From positions 186,001 through 250,000 of the forward strand of contig JABUKB010000001.1 in the NCBI GenBank assembly GCA_014595895.1: a stretch of DNA of 64,000 nt, read 5' to 3'. The notes below the pieces were generated by a model. The model did not search any database. It was not told the DNA's origin and saw nothing but the letters and a program-made list of their open reading frames with translations. Both the position numbers and the translations under genes were made by a program. Origin of the DNA: Lysinibacillus odysseyi. GTDB lineage: Bacteria; Bacillota; Bacilli; Bacillales_A; Planococcaceae. Shown here in pieces: positions 19,540-27,966 of the stretch; position 1 is the first letter of the stretch; each line of letters starts with the position of its first letter.

Positions 19540-20502
19540 ATGAACTGGGAAACACGTGTAACGGAACTTTTAAACATTCAGTATCCAATTATCCAAGGGG
19601 GACTAGCCTACTTAGCTTATGCAGAGTTAGCAGCGGCTGTTTCCAATGCTGGCGGTCTTGGCCAAATTACCGCGATGAGCTTGCCTAATCCAGAAGCATT
19701 GCGTGCCGAAATCGAAAAGGTACGTACATTGACAGATAAGCCCTTTGGTGTCAACTTTGCCATCGGAATGTATGGTCAAGGGTATGAGCCAATGATAGAG
19801 GTAGCGCGTGATATGGAAGTGCCTGTTGTGACAATGACAGGTGGTAATCCAGCACCGATTTTCGATATTTTAAAAGATAGCAATTGTAAAAAACTTGTTT
19901 TGGTCGCAGCTCGTCGTCAAGCGCAAAAAGCAGAGGAATTGGGCGCAGATGCAGTAATGGTTGTAGGGCAAGAAGGAGGCGGTCATTTAGGACGGGATGA
20001 TGTCGGTACTATGGTTCTTGTTCCGCAGGTAGTCGATAGTGTATCAATCCCCGTCATTGCATCGGGTGGTATCGGCGATGGCCGCGGTTGGATGGCTGCT
20101 CATGCATTAGGTGCAGAGGGCATCGAAATGGGTACCCGTTTTATTGCCACACAGGAGTGCGTGCATGCTTCAGAAGTTTATAAGGAAGCATTAGTGACAA
20201 GTGCGGAAAATGACACAACAGTGATTAAGCGCTCGCTCGGAGCCCCAGCACGAGCATTGCGTAATGAATTTACGGATCAAATTTTAAAAATTGAAGCAGA
20301 GACGCCTACCTATGAGGCATTGAAAGAGCATATAAGCGGAAAAGCAAATACTCGTTATATTTATAATGGGGATGCTGCGCAAGGTTTCGGCTGGGCTGGA
20401 CAAGTGACAGGTCTGATTCAAGATGTACCTACTGTGCAGGAATTGATAGACCGAATGGTTGCACAAGCTAAAGAAATCCGTTTAAAATGGGGACAAGTAT
20501 AA
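19540..20502 (+). CDS. NAD(P)H-dependent flavin oxidoreductase / nitronate monooxygenase family
   Basis: This 320-residue TIM-barrel FMN protein belongs to the 2-nitropropane dioxygenase family, which includes nitronate monooxygenase and FabK-type enoyl-ACP reductase. Visible motifs are YPIIQGGLAYLA at the N-terminus, VGQEGGGHLGRDD (phosphate binding) and IPVIASGGIGDG (FMN). The ATG at 19540 follows AAGGGGG by 10 bases; the frame also runs back to a GTG at 19510 that lies before this site. It forms a likely operon with the YktA gene 16 bases downstream. The substrate is not fixed by sequence. Confidence 0.85.
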   Translation: MNWETRVTELLNIQYPIIQGGLAYLAYAELAAAVSNAGGLGQITAMSLPNPEALRAEIEKVRTLTDKPFGVNFAIGMYGQGYEPMIEVARDMEVPVVTMTGGNPAPIFDILKDSNCKKLVLVAARRQAQKAEELGADAVMVVGQEGGGHLGRDDVGTMVLVPQVVDSVSIPVIASGGIGDGRGWMAAHALGAEGIEMGTRFIATQECVHASEVYKEALVTSAENDTTVIKRSLGAPARALRNEFTDQILKIEAETPTYEALKEHISGKANTRYIYNGDAAQGFGWAGQVTGLIQDVPTVQELIDRMVAQAKEIRLKWGQV

Positions 20503-20518
20503 AGAAAGCGGGGATTTT

Positions 20519-20794
20519 ATGGAATACTCATACCCATTATCAACGGATTGGACAACACAAGAGATGGTCGATGTCGTAAAGTTTTTTGAAGTGGTAGAAG
20601 CTGCTTATGAAACAGGCATTAAACGCGAGCAGTTTTTAGCTGCCTATCGTCGATTTAAAGAAATCGTTCCTTCTCAAGCAGAAGAAAAAACAATTTTCCG
20701 CGAGTTTGAACAAGCGAGCGGTTATGTAAGCTATAAGGCAGTAAAATTAGCAAAAGAATTAGCGGATGGACAAGTGATCCGCTTAAAACAGTAG
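20519..20794 (+). CDS. yktA: UPF0223 family protein (YktA-like)
   Basis: This is a 91-residue soluble alpha-helical protein (MEYSYPLSTDWTTQEMVDVV..). The sequence and the position near speA and yktB match YktA of B. subtilis, a conserved Firmicute protein of unknown function. GCGGGG precedes the ATG. The terminator stem begins inside its last codons. Confidence 0.85.
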   Translation: MEYSYPLSTDWTTQEMVDVVKFFEVVEAAYETGIKREQFLAAYRRFKEIVPSQAEEKTIFREFEQASGYVSYKAVKLAKELADGQVIRLKQ

Positions 20795-20813
20795 CTTCGG
20801 CTGCTGTTTTTTT
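20788..20813 (+). terminator. Terminator overlapping the yktA stop codon
   Basis: ACAGTAGC and GCTGCTGT pair around a stable TTCG tetraloop, followed by TTTTTT. The stop codon lies within the stem. Confidence 0.85.
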
Positions 20814-20879
20814 ATTCATGAAGAATCGCTTTTCTCTAATAAAAAACAGATGTCCCCATTAAGAGGTCGCTTGTTTGCA

Positions 20880-21506
20880 TTATTTGCCGACAATGATGTT
20901 ATAAATTGGCAATAAGTCGTTGAATGTTTTTTCCGCATATTGCATAAACTCATCAAAAGTAAGATTGACCGCTTCTTCTGCCGAAAGATGGCGACCCAAT
21001 AAAAATTCTCCCTTTTTCACATCGCGTAAACGTAGTAACAGCTTTTCCAAATTTTCTGTGCGGTCATCTGCAAGAGAGGTTACGTGCGGTGATGTATGAT
21101 CACCTGAGAGCACATAATGATCTGGTAATTGTTTAATGGTGTTGATGTTTTGCAATAAGCGCTCAGCCATTTCCCTTTTTTTCGGTACCTCGTAAATAAC
21201 GGCTAATACAATAAAGATATGACTTTCCCATAAGCCAATTTGGAAATGGGGCAGAGCTTTATAGCCGCGCTTATAGGGGGCAAAGGCTACCCAAGAATCT
21301 GCAGGGGGGTTGACTGTCCGGCGTGCGTGTTTCGCTACATGATGGAAAAACTCATCCTCTGTTTGAGCGCTAAAATAAGCAGCAAATGTTTCGCCTAGCT
21401 CTTGGAATTTTGGGCGAATAAGTGCAGTTAAAGCCTCCATACGTGATTCTAGACCTTCTATTTGAAACACTTGGAAGTCTTCTTTGGTCCAATTTAAACT
21501 TGACAA
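20880..21506 (-). CDS. yktB: UPF0637 / DUF1054 family protein (YktB-like)
   Basis: This roughly 208-residue protein has the conserved HVAKHARRTVNPPADSWVAF and YKALPHFQIGLWESH segments of the YktB family, whose function is unknown. The frame reaches a TTG at 21515, but that codon touches the AGGAG site. The TTG at 21506 lies 9 bases after AGGAG and is the better start. The gene is convergent with yktA, as expected for this locus. Confidence 0.87.
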   Translation of the reverse strand: MSSLNWTKEDFQVFQIEGLESRMEALTALIRPKFQELGETFAAYFSAQTEDEFFHHVAKHARRTVNPPADSWVAFAPYKRGYKALPHFQIGLWESHIFIVLAVIYEVPKKREMAERLLQNINTIKQLPDHYVLSGDHTSPHVTSLADDRTENLEKLLLRLRDVKKGEFLLGRHLSAEEAVNLTFDEFMQYAEKTFNDLLPIYNIIVGK

Positions 21507-21611
21507 ATTTGTCAACTCCTTTCGAAAAAAATGTTTATTTTAATTGAGATTTGGGAAAAATTTTAGTAATAAAAGCTTTGTTAAAAAATTTTTTCAAAGG
21601 AAGTGATAATA

Positions 21612-21809
21612 ATGAAGCAGATGATTAAAATTATACGCAAAATGGATATCGAAAAGCAATATGAAGAGATCCTGCGATTAGAAATTGATTACGAACTAGC
21701 ATCACTCTACGCAGCAATGAAGGAAGATAATATGACAGAAATGGAAAAATCTAAAAAACGTTTAAAAGAGATCCATGAGGAGTTAGAAGGTTTGCATGCT
21801 TATGCATAA
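21612..21809 (+). CDS. Small conserved helical protein, function unknown
   Basis: This 65-residue charged protein (MKQMIKIIRKMDIEKQYEEIL..) is rich in Glu and Lys and probably forms a two-helix coil. AAAGGA lies about 10 bases before the ATG. It sits between yktB and the inositol-phosphatase gene, where B. subtilis has small genes of the ykzI type, but I cannot confirm homology. A strong terminator follows. Confidence 0.7.
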   Translation: MKQMIKIIRKMDIEKQYEEILRLEIDYELASLYAAMKEDNMTEMEKSKKRLKEIHEELEGLHAYA

Positions 21810-21830
21810 TCAAAATTTCATACCGATTTA

Positions 21831-21872
21831 AAAATCACTTGCTGGATGGTTCGGACAGCAAGTGATTTTTGT
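21831..21872 (+). terminator. Rho-independent terminator
   Basis: The perfect stem AAAATCACTTGCTG / CAGCAAGTGATTTT is followed by TTG and T-rich sequence. Confidence 0.88.
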
Positions 21873-21932
21873 TATACTAGGTATATACTGTAAAAAGTAT
21901 AACAGCGTAGCAGATGGAGGGTGGTAAGCAAG

Positions 21933-22724
21933 ATGGATTTACAACGATTAGATACATTTGCAAAGGAAATTATAATAGAAGCTGGCCGCAGAATTCGAGC
22001 AGCCTATTCATATGATTTAGAAATCGAAACCAAATCGAGTGCGAAAGATTTAGTAACAAATATTGACCGGGAAACAGAGCTGTTTTTTATTGAACAAATT
22101 AAAAACTTTGACCCCACACATAAAATAATTGGCGAGGAAGGCATGGGGGAAAATCCAAAAACATTAGAAGGTATTGTGTGGATTATTGACCCTATTGATG
22201 GCACAATGAACTTTGTGAAGCAGCATCGTCATTTCATGATTACCATTGGTATTTATAGAGATGGTGTGGGCATGTTGGGCTACATATATGATGTGATGGC
22301 AGACGATTTGTTTTATGCAATTACAGGGGAAGGGGCTTGGTACAATGAGACACCTCTTCGTAAACTACGATCTTTAGTATTGGAAGAAGCAGTAATTGGC
22401 ATCAACGCGGCATGGGTCACACCCAATTCAAAGGTGCATCATGAAAAATTGATTGATCTGATTCAAGTTGTAAGAGGGACGCGTTCTTACGGATCGGCTG
22501 CAATGGAAATTGCTTTTGTAGTGAGCGGCAAACTGGATGCCTATATTTCCATGAGACTAGCTCCATGGGATATTGGCGGTGGACTGATTATTGCGCAAGA
22601 AGTTGGTGCGTTGGCTACCAATTTAACGGGGCAACCATGCAGCTTAACCGAATCGGATGGCTTTATTATCGCTAACCCATCCATTCATCAGCATATTATC
22701 GACCACTATTTAGATCTTAAATAA
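21933..22724 (+). CDS. suhB: Inositol monophosphatase family protein (SuhB/YktC-like)
   Basis: This 263-residue Mg2+-dependent phosphatase has all family metal motifs: the acidic GEEGMGE, DPIDGTMNF (about residues 85-93) and WDIGGGLIIAQEVG near 210. B. subtilis YktC at this locus has inositol monophosphatase activity. The preferred start is the ATG at 21933. An in-frame GTG at 21921 lies inside the GGAGGGTGG Shine-Dalgarno region. The physiological substrate may be a sugar or nucleotide phosphate. Confidence 0.9.
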   Translation: MDLQRLDTFAKEIIIEAGRRIRAAYSYDLEIETKSSAKDLVTNIDRETELFFIEQIKNFDPTHKIIGEEGMGENPKTLEGIVWIIDPIDGTMNFVKQHRHFMITIGIYRDGVGMLGYIYDVMADDLFYAITGEGAWYNETPLRKLRSLVLEEAVIGINAAWVTPNSKVHHEKLIDLIQVVRGTRSYGSAAMEIAFVVSGKLDAYISMRLAPWDIGGGLIIAQEVGALATNLTGQPCSLTESDGFIIANPSIHQHIIDHYLDLK

Positions 22725-22728
22725 AAAA

Positions 22729-22764
22729 GAGCCACTTCGTTTTTTAAAAAACGGAGTGGCTTTC
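22729..22764. terminator. Terminator between suhB and the DUF5325 gene
   Basis: AGCCACTTCGTTTTTT pairs with AAAAAACGGAGTGGCT. The minus side has TTTTTTATT, so it fits the minus-strand gene best, but it can also end suhB. Confidence 0.8.
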
Positions 22765-22793
22765 GATTGATATAAGATCAGATGGACATGAAA

Positions 22794-23012
22794 TTATAAA
22801 AGTCCAGCTTGAACAAATTTTTTCTTTTGTTTGAACCCCATGACAAAAATTAGACACATAGCGAACAGGCAAGCGAACACACCAATGATGCCTGCTGTAT
22901 CGTATTGGTCTGTGCCTGCCATAAAGATGAACGATACAGCAACTCCTATGCCTACCATTGATAGAATAGCAGCTAGTGAGTATATAAACATAACAAATTT
23001 TGCTTTATTCAT
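22794..23012 (-). CDS. ylaF: Small membrane protein, DUF5325 (YlaF-like)
   Basis: This 72-residue protein consists of two transmembrane helices (about 8-32 and 42-60) and a basic C-terminal tail (GFKQKKKF). The position next to typA matches YlaF of B. subtilis. A GGGAGGGG site precedes the ATG. The function is unknown. Confidence 0.8.
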   Translation of the reverse strand: MNKAKFVMFIYSLAAILSMVGIGVAVSFIFMAGTDQYDTAGIIGVFACLFAMCLIFVMGFKQKKKFVQAGLL

Positions 23013-23066
23013 TTATACCCCTCCCTACATTTATATTAAGCAACAACAAAGTGATAATTTTCAGAA

Positions 23067-23095
23067 AAGACATTTCACTCTACATGTGCTATAAT
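23067..23095 (+). promoter_or_regulatory. Promoter of typA
   Basis: AAGACA and a perfect TATAAT are separated by 17 bases, with TGC before the -10 (extended -10), 42 bases before the start codon. Confidence 0.7.
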
Positions 23096-23136
23096 ATCAC
23101 AGTTAAACAATTGAAAAAAGAATATGGAGTGGAATA

Positions 23137-24987
23137 ATGACAAATTTACGTCAAGACATTCGCAATATCGCAATTATTGCGCACGTTGACCATGGTAAAA
23201 CGACACTAGTAGACCAATTATTAAAGCAATCAGGAACTTTCCGTTCAAATGAGCGTGTAGAAGAACGTGCAATGGATTCAGGTGATATCGAGCGTGAGCG
23301 CGGTATTACAATTTTAGCAAAAAATACAGCAGTAAACTATAATGGTACTCGTATCAACATCCTTGATACGCCTGGACATGCTGACTTCGGTGGAGAAGTA
23401 GAACGTATCTTAAAGATGGTAGATGGCGTTTGTTTAGTTGTCGATGCGTATGAGGGTTGTATGCCTCAAACACGTTTTGTATTAAAGAAAGCATTAGAAC
23501 AAAAAATTACACCAATCGTGGTAGTAAACAAAATCGATAAAGATGCTGCTCGTCCATTAGAAGTAGTAGACGAAGTATTGGAGCTATTCATTGAATTAGG
23601 TGCAGAAGATGATCAATTAGACTTCCCGGTAGTGTATGCTTCAGGTGTAAACGGTACGGCATCATTAGATCCGGACCCAGCAGCACAAGAAGAAAACTTA
23701 AGCTGTCTATTCGAAAAAATTATCGAAGCAATTCCAGCACCAGTAGATAACTCAGAAGAACCATTACAATTCCAAGTATCATTACTTGATTATAACGACT
23801 TCGTAGGCCGTATCGGTATCGGTCGTGTATTCCGAGGCACGATCTCTGTAGGGCAACAAGTTGCTTTAATGAAATTAGATGGCACGGTTAAACAATTCCG
23901 TGTAACAAAAATTTTCGGTTTCTTCGGCTTAAAGCGTGAAGAAGTTCAAACAGCTAAAGCTGGTGACCTAATCGCGGTTTCAGGTATGGAAGACATCAAC
24001 GTAGGTGAAACAGTATGTCCAATTGAGCATCAAGAAGCGTTAACACCATTACGTATCGATGAGCCAACTTTACAAATGACATTCTTAGTAAACAACTCAC
24101 CATTCGCAGGTCGTGAAGGGAAATGGGTAACTTCTCGTAAAATCGAGGAGCGCTTACGTGCCCAGTTACAAACAGACGTATCATTACGTGTAGAAGATAC
24201 GGATTCTCCAGATGCATGGACAGTTTCTGGTCGCGGTGAGCTTCACTTATCGATCTTAATCGAAAACATGCGTCGTGAAGGCTTCGAGCTACAAGTATCA
24301 AAGCCACAAGTTATTATTCGTGAAATTGACGGTGTGAAATCTGAGCCAATCGAACGCGTACAAATCGATGTACCAGAAGAAAATGTTGGTGCTATTATCG
24401 AGTCAATTGGTACACGTAAAGGTGAAATGTTAGACATGATTAACAACGGTTCTGGACAAGTTCGATTGATATTCCACGTACCAGCTCGTGGTTTAATCGG
24501 ATATACGACAGAGTTTATGTCATTAACAAAAGGTTTCGGTATTATTAACCATACATTCGACCACTATGCGCCACTCGTGCAAGGTCGTGTTGGTGGACGT
24601 CACCAAGGTGTATTAGTATCAATGGAAAATGGTAAATCAACGACTTATGGTATGATGGGTATTGAGGACCGCGGTACATTATTCGTAGAACCAGGGACTG
24701 AAGTATATGAAGGTATGATCGTTGGTGAGAATAACCGTGATGCAGATATTACTGTAAACATCACGAAGCAAAAACAAAAAACAAATATCCGTTCTGCTAA
24801 CAAAGACCAAACGAACGTTATTAAAAAGCCTCGTATCCTAACACTTGAAGAAGCATTAGAGTACTTAGGTGATGATGAGTATTTAGAAGTAACACCAGAA
24901 TCAATCCGTCTACGTAAGCAAATCTTAGATAAAAACGAACGTGAGCGTATTGCTAAAAAGAAAAAGAACGCTGAACTAGAAGCATAA
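23137..24987 (+). CDS. typA: Ribosome-associated GTPase TypA/BipA
   Basis: This 616-residue translational GTPase is involved in large-subunit assembly and stress growth. The G domain has [10 protein letters not shown] (G1), [11 protein letters not shown] (G3) and NKIDK (G4). EF-G-like domains II, III and V follow, and then the BipA-specific C-terminal domain. The length is standard. TGGAGTGG precedes the ATG. It lies with ylaF and ylaH as in B. subtilis. Confidence 0.97.
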   Translation: MTNLRQDIRNIAIIAHVDHGKTTLVDQLLKQSGTFRSNERVEERAMDSGDIERERGITILAKNTAVNYNGTRINILDTPGHADFGGEVERILKMVDGVCLVVDAYEGCMPQTRFVLKKALEQKITPIVVVNKIDKDAARPLEVVDEVLELFIELGAEDDQLDFPVVYASGVNGTASLDPDPAAQEENLSCLFEKIIEAIPAPVDNSEEPLQFQVSLLDYNDFVGRIGIGRVFRGTISVGQQVALMKLDGTVKQFRVTKIFGFFGLKREEVQTAKAGDLIAVSGMEDINVGETVCPIEHQEALTPLRIDEPTLQMTFLVNNSPFAGREGKWVTSRKIEERLRAQLQTDVSLRVEDTDSPDAWTVSGRGELHLSILIENMRREGFELQVSKPQVIIREIDGVKSEPIERVQIDVPEENVGAIIESIGTRKGEMLDMINNGSGQVRLIFHVPARGLIGYTTEFMSLTKGFGIINHTFDHYAPLVQGRVGGRHQGVLVSMENGKSTTYGMMGIEDRGTLFVEPGTEVYEGMIVGENNRDADITVNITKQKQKTNIRSANKDQTNVIKKPRILTLEEALEYLGDDEYLEVTPESIRLRKQILDKNERERIAKKKKNAELEA

Positions 24988-25011
24988 TTCAGCTTTGGGA
25001 AGGGATGAAGG

Positions 25012-25425
25012 ATGTTGTTGAATGTAGCACTAAACTTTATACACGCCTCTGTTGCGACTGTCGATGCCGAGACAGAACGTGCATTTAATCGTATGTCAGG
25101 CATTACACGTTACGTTTACGAAAATTTTTCTAGCGTAAATGCAGCTGGAGAAGTGGATTATACAGTCCCTGGTTATATTACGTTCGTCCTTGTATTCGTT
25201 TTATCAGCGATTGTGTTCAAACTAGGTTTTGCGCGCGAATTGCCGCTCATTAAAAATATTATTATTTATGCATTTTTATTTGTAGGATGCATTATGTTAA
25301 CATTCTTTGCCTTCTTCCTGCCAATGGTGGAAGGATTGATTGTGGCTGCGTTGATTTTAATTATTTATAAATCACGTATGTGGCGCGATAAAAGAGATGA
25401 AAGAAAAGCGCAGCAAACTTCATAA
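25012..25425 (+). CDS. ylaH: YlaH-like membrane protein
   Basis: This 137-residue protein has an N-terminal soluble stretch (about 1-55), three transmembrane helices (about 55-75, 83-104, 106-120) and a basic tail. It follows typA by 24 bases, with AAGGG seven bases before its ATG, and belongs to the YlaH-like family of unknown function. It is probably co-transcribed with typA. Confidence 0.82.
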   Translation: MLLNVALNFIHASVATVDAETERAFNRMSGITRYVYENFSSVNAAGEVDYTVPGYITFVLVFVLSAIVFKLGFARELPLIKNIIIYAFLFVGCIMLTFFAFFLPMVEGLIVAALILIIYKSRMWRDKRDERKAQQTS

Positions 25426-25426
25426 A

Positions 25427-25467
25427 AAATGCCCTAGGCTCACTTTAGAGCTTAGGGCATTTTTTTA
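25427..25467. terminator. Bidirectional terminator
   Basis: ATGCCCTA and TAGGGCAT form the stem, with an inner GGCTC/GAGCT helix, and AAAAAA and TTTTTTT flank it. It serves ylaH and the convergent SH3 gene. Confidence 0.87.
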
Positions 25468-25468
25468 C

Positions 25469-26605
25469 TTAAAATACATCTTCTAAAATAATTTGCATTT
25501 CCTCATTCATTTCTAACCATACGACACCATAGCCAGGTGCTAAATGTAACTCACCGTAAAGTTCATTTGTCTTATCTTTAAACGTAACCTTTACGACATT
25601 TGAAAATTCCATATTGTCTGTTTCTGCTGAACCATCGATATATTCAACCTTGTAAGAAACTGGAACGCCACCGATTGATCCAGACCATGTTTTGCCTTCA
25701 GATAAAGGCAATGGAATAGCGAAAGTATATTCATCTACTAGTGTGATATTCATTGTATTATTCATGACACGATATTCATATAACGTCTCATCGTCAGCGC
25801 TGATTAAAACACGGCTATTACTAATTTTATTTAATTGGAAAAATTGAGAATCAGACTCGTTATCATAAGAAAGCGAATACTCATATTCCTTGTTATGAAT
25901 TGGTAATAAGCCACCTGTTACTTGAGGTTTTACTGGTGCTTTTGCTGATAAGAAATTGGCTGCTACATAGCCTTCGATATTGCCTGCTTTGACAAATGAC
26001 CAACCAGCAAGTGTTGTATAAACAGTTACTTTTGTACCGTTTGCGATTGTACCAACTGAGGCACCACTTGGGCTTGCAATGTTACGTGCGACAGCACCGC
26101 TACCTGAATTTACATAGGCAGTTTTCGTTGCTGCATTGCCGATGAAACTTGTTGCCACATAGCCAGTCACGTTACCATATTGCACAAATGACCAATCGCC
26201 GCCTACAGGTCCATAATCTTTGACAATCATGCTGTATTTTAAGTTGGCTACCGTTTTTGCACTGCGAGATGGTGTTGCCTTTACTACTAAACCTGATTTG
26301 GAACTCGCTATTTTAATAGTATGCTTTGGTGTGCTTAAAAATTTCACATCTACATAACCTTTTAATGTTTGAGATTCCACATAAGCCCAGCCATTCGCTG
26401 TTGAATATTGTGTCACTAATGTGCCTGAAGAAAGTTGTCCAAGATTTTTAGAGCTTTTTGTCGCTTGTTCATAAACGCTTACGCCGCTTTGTGAATTCAC
26501 AGTCTTTACTTCACGGAAAGAAGAAGCATCTGCGGACGGCGAGATAAAGCCAATAATACTAAAGGCTAGTACCAGGGTAATTAATGCTTTGAATAATTTG
26601 TTCAT
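25469..26605 (-). CDS. Secreted protein with three bacterial SH3 domains and a C-terminal domain of unknown function
   Basis: This roughly 378-residue exported protein has a signal peptide (MNKLFKALITLVLAFSIIGF.., cleavage near ADA-SSF). Three SH3b repeats follow (about 35-90, 95-155 and 160-218), each ending in a GYV(D/A) motif. These usually bind peptidoglycan or cell-wall peptides. The last 145 residues form a beta-rich domain I do not recognise. AAAGGAGG precedes the ATG at 26605, and the frame extends upstream only through that site. It sits where B. subtilis has ylaJ-ylaM, so it may be a lineage-specific insertion. Confidence 0.85.
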   Translation of the reverse strand: MNKLFKALITLVLAFSIIGFISPSADASSFREVKTVNSQSGVSVYEQATKSSKNLGQLSSGTLVTQYSTANGWAYVESQTLKGYVDVKFLSTPKHTIKIASSKSGLVVKATPSRSAKTVANLKYSMIVKDYGPVGGDWSFVQYGNVTGYVATSFIGNAATKTAYVNSGSGAVARNIASPSGASVGTIANGTKVTVYTTLAGWSFVKAGNIEGYVAANFLSAKAPVKPQVTGGLLPIHNKEYEYSLSYDNESDSQFFQLNKISNSRVLISADDETLYEYRVMNNTMNITLVDEYTFAIPLPLSEGKTWSGSIGGVPVSYKVEYIDGSAETDNMEFSNVVKVTFKDKTNELYGELHLAPGYGVVWLEMNEEMQIILEDVF

Positions 26606-26645
26606 TTTTGTTCCTCCTTTTCCAGTATTATACAATTTATAAAAA

Positions 26646-26676
26646 AAAGAAACAACCTAAAAAAGGCTGTTTCTTT
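26646..26676 (-). terminator. Terminator of the ylaI operon
   Basis: On the minus strand AAAGAAACAGCC pairs with GGTTGTTTCTTT (one mismatch), followed by TTTTT. Confidence 0.8.
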
Positions 26677-26684
26677 ATTATTAA

Positions 26685-26888
26685 TTAAAATTCTTCATCC
26701 ATTTTCGATGAAGTACGATAAAATTTAAATTTACCAGTGGCTAAACGTTTTCCAGTATTTTCTGCAATGCGATCATTACATGAATCGCACATAAATGTAT
26801 GAATTGGACGGTTACGCAGCTTTTTAGCTAACGGTAAATCGTCAGGTAGTTGGTGGATCGTATCACAAATAACGCATTTGACGCGCAT
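26685..26888 (-). CDS. ylaI: YlaI-like zinc-ribbon protein (DUF2197)
   Basis: This 67-residue protein has two CxxC knuckles, C5-VI-C8 and C34-DS-C37, that should bind one zinc, and an Arg/Lys-rich C-terminus. The ATG at 26888 follows AAGGAGGAGCTT. The frame is open further upstream, but that part overlaps the preceding gene in another frame and is not homologous. It is the second gene of a two-gene operon, 10 bases after the upstream stop. Confidence 0.85.
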   Translation of the reverse strand: MRVKCVICDTIHQLPDDLPLAKKLRNRPIHTFMCDSCNDRIAENTGKRLATGKFKFYRTSSKMDEEF

Positions 26889-26898
26889 AAGCTCCTCC

Positions 26899-27399
26899 TT
26901 ACTGAACGCGAATAGCGACCACGTCCGTGATGGGATTTTCTGTATTTGAACCATCTGCAAACAGCACATGCACAGGACCGCCTTCAGTGATTGGTTTACC
27001 ATCCTGACTGAACTTGAAAATAAGTGAACCCGCTTCTTCAATTGTGAAACTATGCTCGCTGCCATTTGCACATTCCAATACGACAGTTGTGGCTTCAGCA
27101 GAAATTTCAGCATTCTTTAAAAATGGTTTTAGCTCCATGCCAAATGTTCCTGTCTGCATGCCTTTACGGTCGAATTTGCGCTCTGTCTTTAATGTAGGAG
27201 GAAATACTGCACCTTCCATAATTTCACGTGACCAGTGAGCACCCACATCGCGTAAGTATTTTTCCTCAGAATCCTCCACCGATCTTTCCGTTACAAAATA
27301 TGTTTTTAAATCTAAACGACGGTCGTCAAAAATCCACACTGTTGGATCTAAAGTTAGTTTATATGTAACCGCACCTTTAATTGGAATAATTGAAGTCAT
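26899..27399 (-). CDS. Conserved Bacillaceae protein, often labelled peptidyl-prolyl isomerase
   Basis: This 166-residue soluble protein (MTSIIPIKGAVTYKLTLDPTVWIFDDRR..) resembles a family found widely in Bacillus. It is sometimes annotated as a peptidyl-prolyl cis-trans isomerase or a sulfite-oxidase-like protein. I see no cyclophilin, FKBP or parvulin motif, so I would not infer activity. GAGGGAGG precedes its ATG, and it is first in an operon with ylaI. Confidence 0.75.
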   Translation of the reverse strand: MTSIIPIKGAVTYKLTLDPTVWIFDDRRLDLKTYFVTERSVEDSEEKYLRDVGAHWSREIMEGAVFPPTLKTERKFDRKGMQTGTFGMELKPFLKNAEISAEATTVVLECANGSEHSFTIEEAGSLIFKFSQDGKPITEGGPVHVLFADGSNTENPITDVVAIRVQ

Positions 27400-27497
27400 A
27401 AAATATCCTCCCTCTGTATTCTTTCCTCATACAGTATACCGTTTTTTCTATAAAAGTAGAAATAGTAAATCAATTTTGCAGACATGTACAATCTTAC

Positions 27498-27526
27498 TTG
27501 CAATTTTAAGTACGAAAAGATAAACT
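27498..27526 (+). promoter_or_regulatory. Promoter of ylaN
   Basis: TTGCAA and TAAACT are separated by 17 bases, 46 bases before the start codon. Confidence 0.55.
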
Positions 27527-27572
27527 TTATTAGTATAGAATCGAAGAAATATCAAATAATGGGGGCGTCCTC

Positions 27573-27851
27573 ATGGATACGAATACACAAGCTTCCTTCG
27601 AGGAGAAAGCATTACAGTTATTACAAGCAGATGCAAGTAAAATTGCGCGTTTAATTAAGGTGCAGATGGATAATTTGACGATGCCTCAATGTCCACTGTA
27701 CGAAGAAGTACTAGATACACAAATGTTTGGCTTATCTCGCGAAATTGATTTTGCTGTTAAGTTAGGCTTAATTCAACGTGAGCAGGGTAAAGAGATTCTA
27801 GATGCGTTAGAAAAAGAATTGTCTTTGCTCCATGATGCTTATACAGATTAA
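27573..27851 (+). CDS. ylaN: UPF0358 family protein YlaN
   Basis: This 92-residue helical protein (..[35 protein letters not shown]..) matches YlaN, which is essential under some conditions in Bacillus and Staphylococcus and has been linked to iron homeostasis through Fur. It precedes ftsW as in B. subtilis. GGGGGCG lies before the ATG, and a terminator separates it from ftsW. Confidence 0.9.
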   Translation: MDTNTQASFEEKALQLLQADASKIARLIKVQMDNLTMPQCPLYEEVLDTQMFGLSREIDFAVKLGLIQREQGKEILDALEKELSLLHDAYTD

Positions 27852-27913
27852 AGTGACACATTTCGCTTTTTCATTGAGCGCGATGTTGCATTTTCTTATG
27901 CAAATAAAAGAAG

Positions 27914-27949
27914 AACTCAAACAGCTTTCGCGCGTTTGAGTTTTTTTTC
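27914..27949 (+). terminator. Terminator between ylaN and ftsW
   Basis: AACTCAAAC and GTTTGAGT form the stem, followed by TTTTTTTT. Confidence 0.87.
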
Positions 27950-27966
27950 TAGGATGAGGTTTACAC

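Noticed and set aside
26889-27113. N-terminal extension of the YlaI-like frame
   Set aside because: The extension overlaps the upstream gene in another frame. A strong AAGGAGG sits right before the ATG at 26888.
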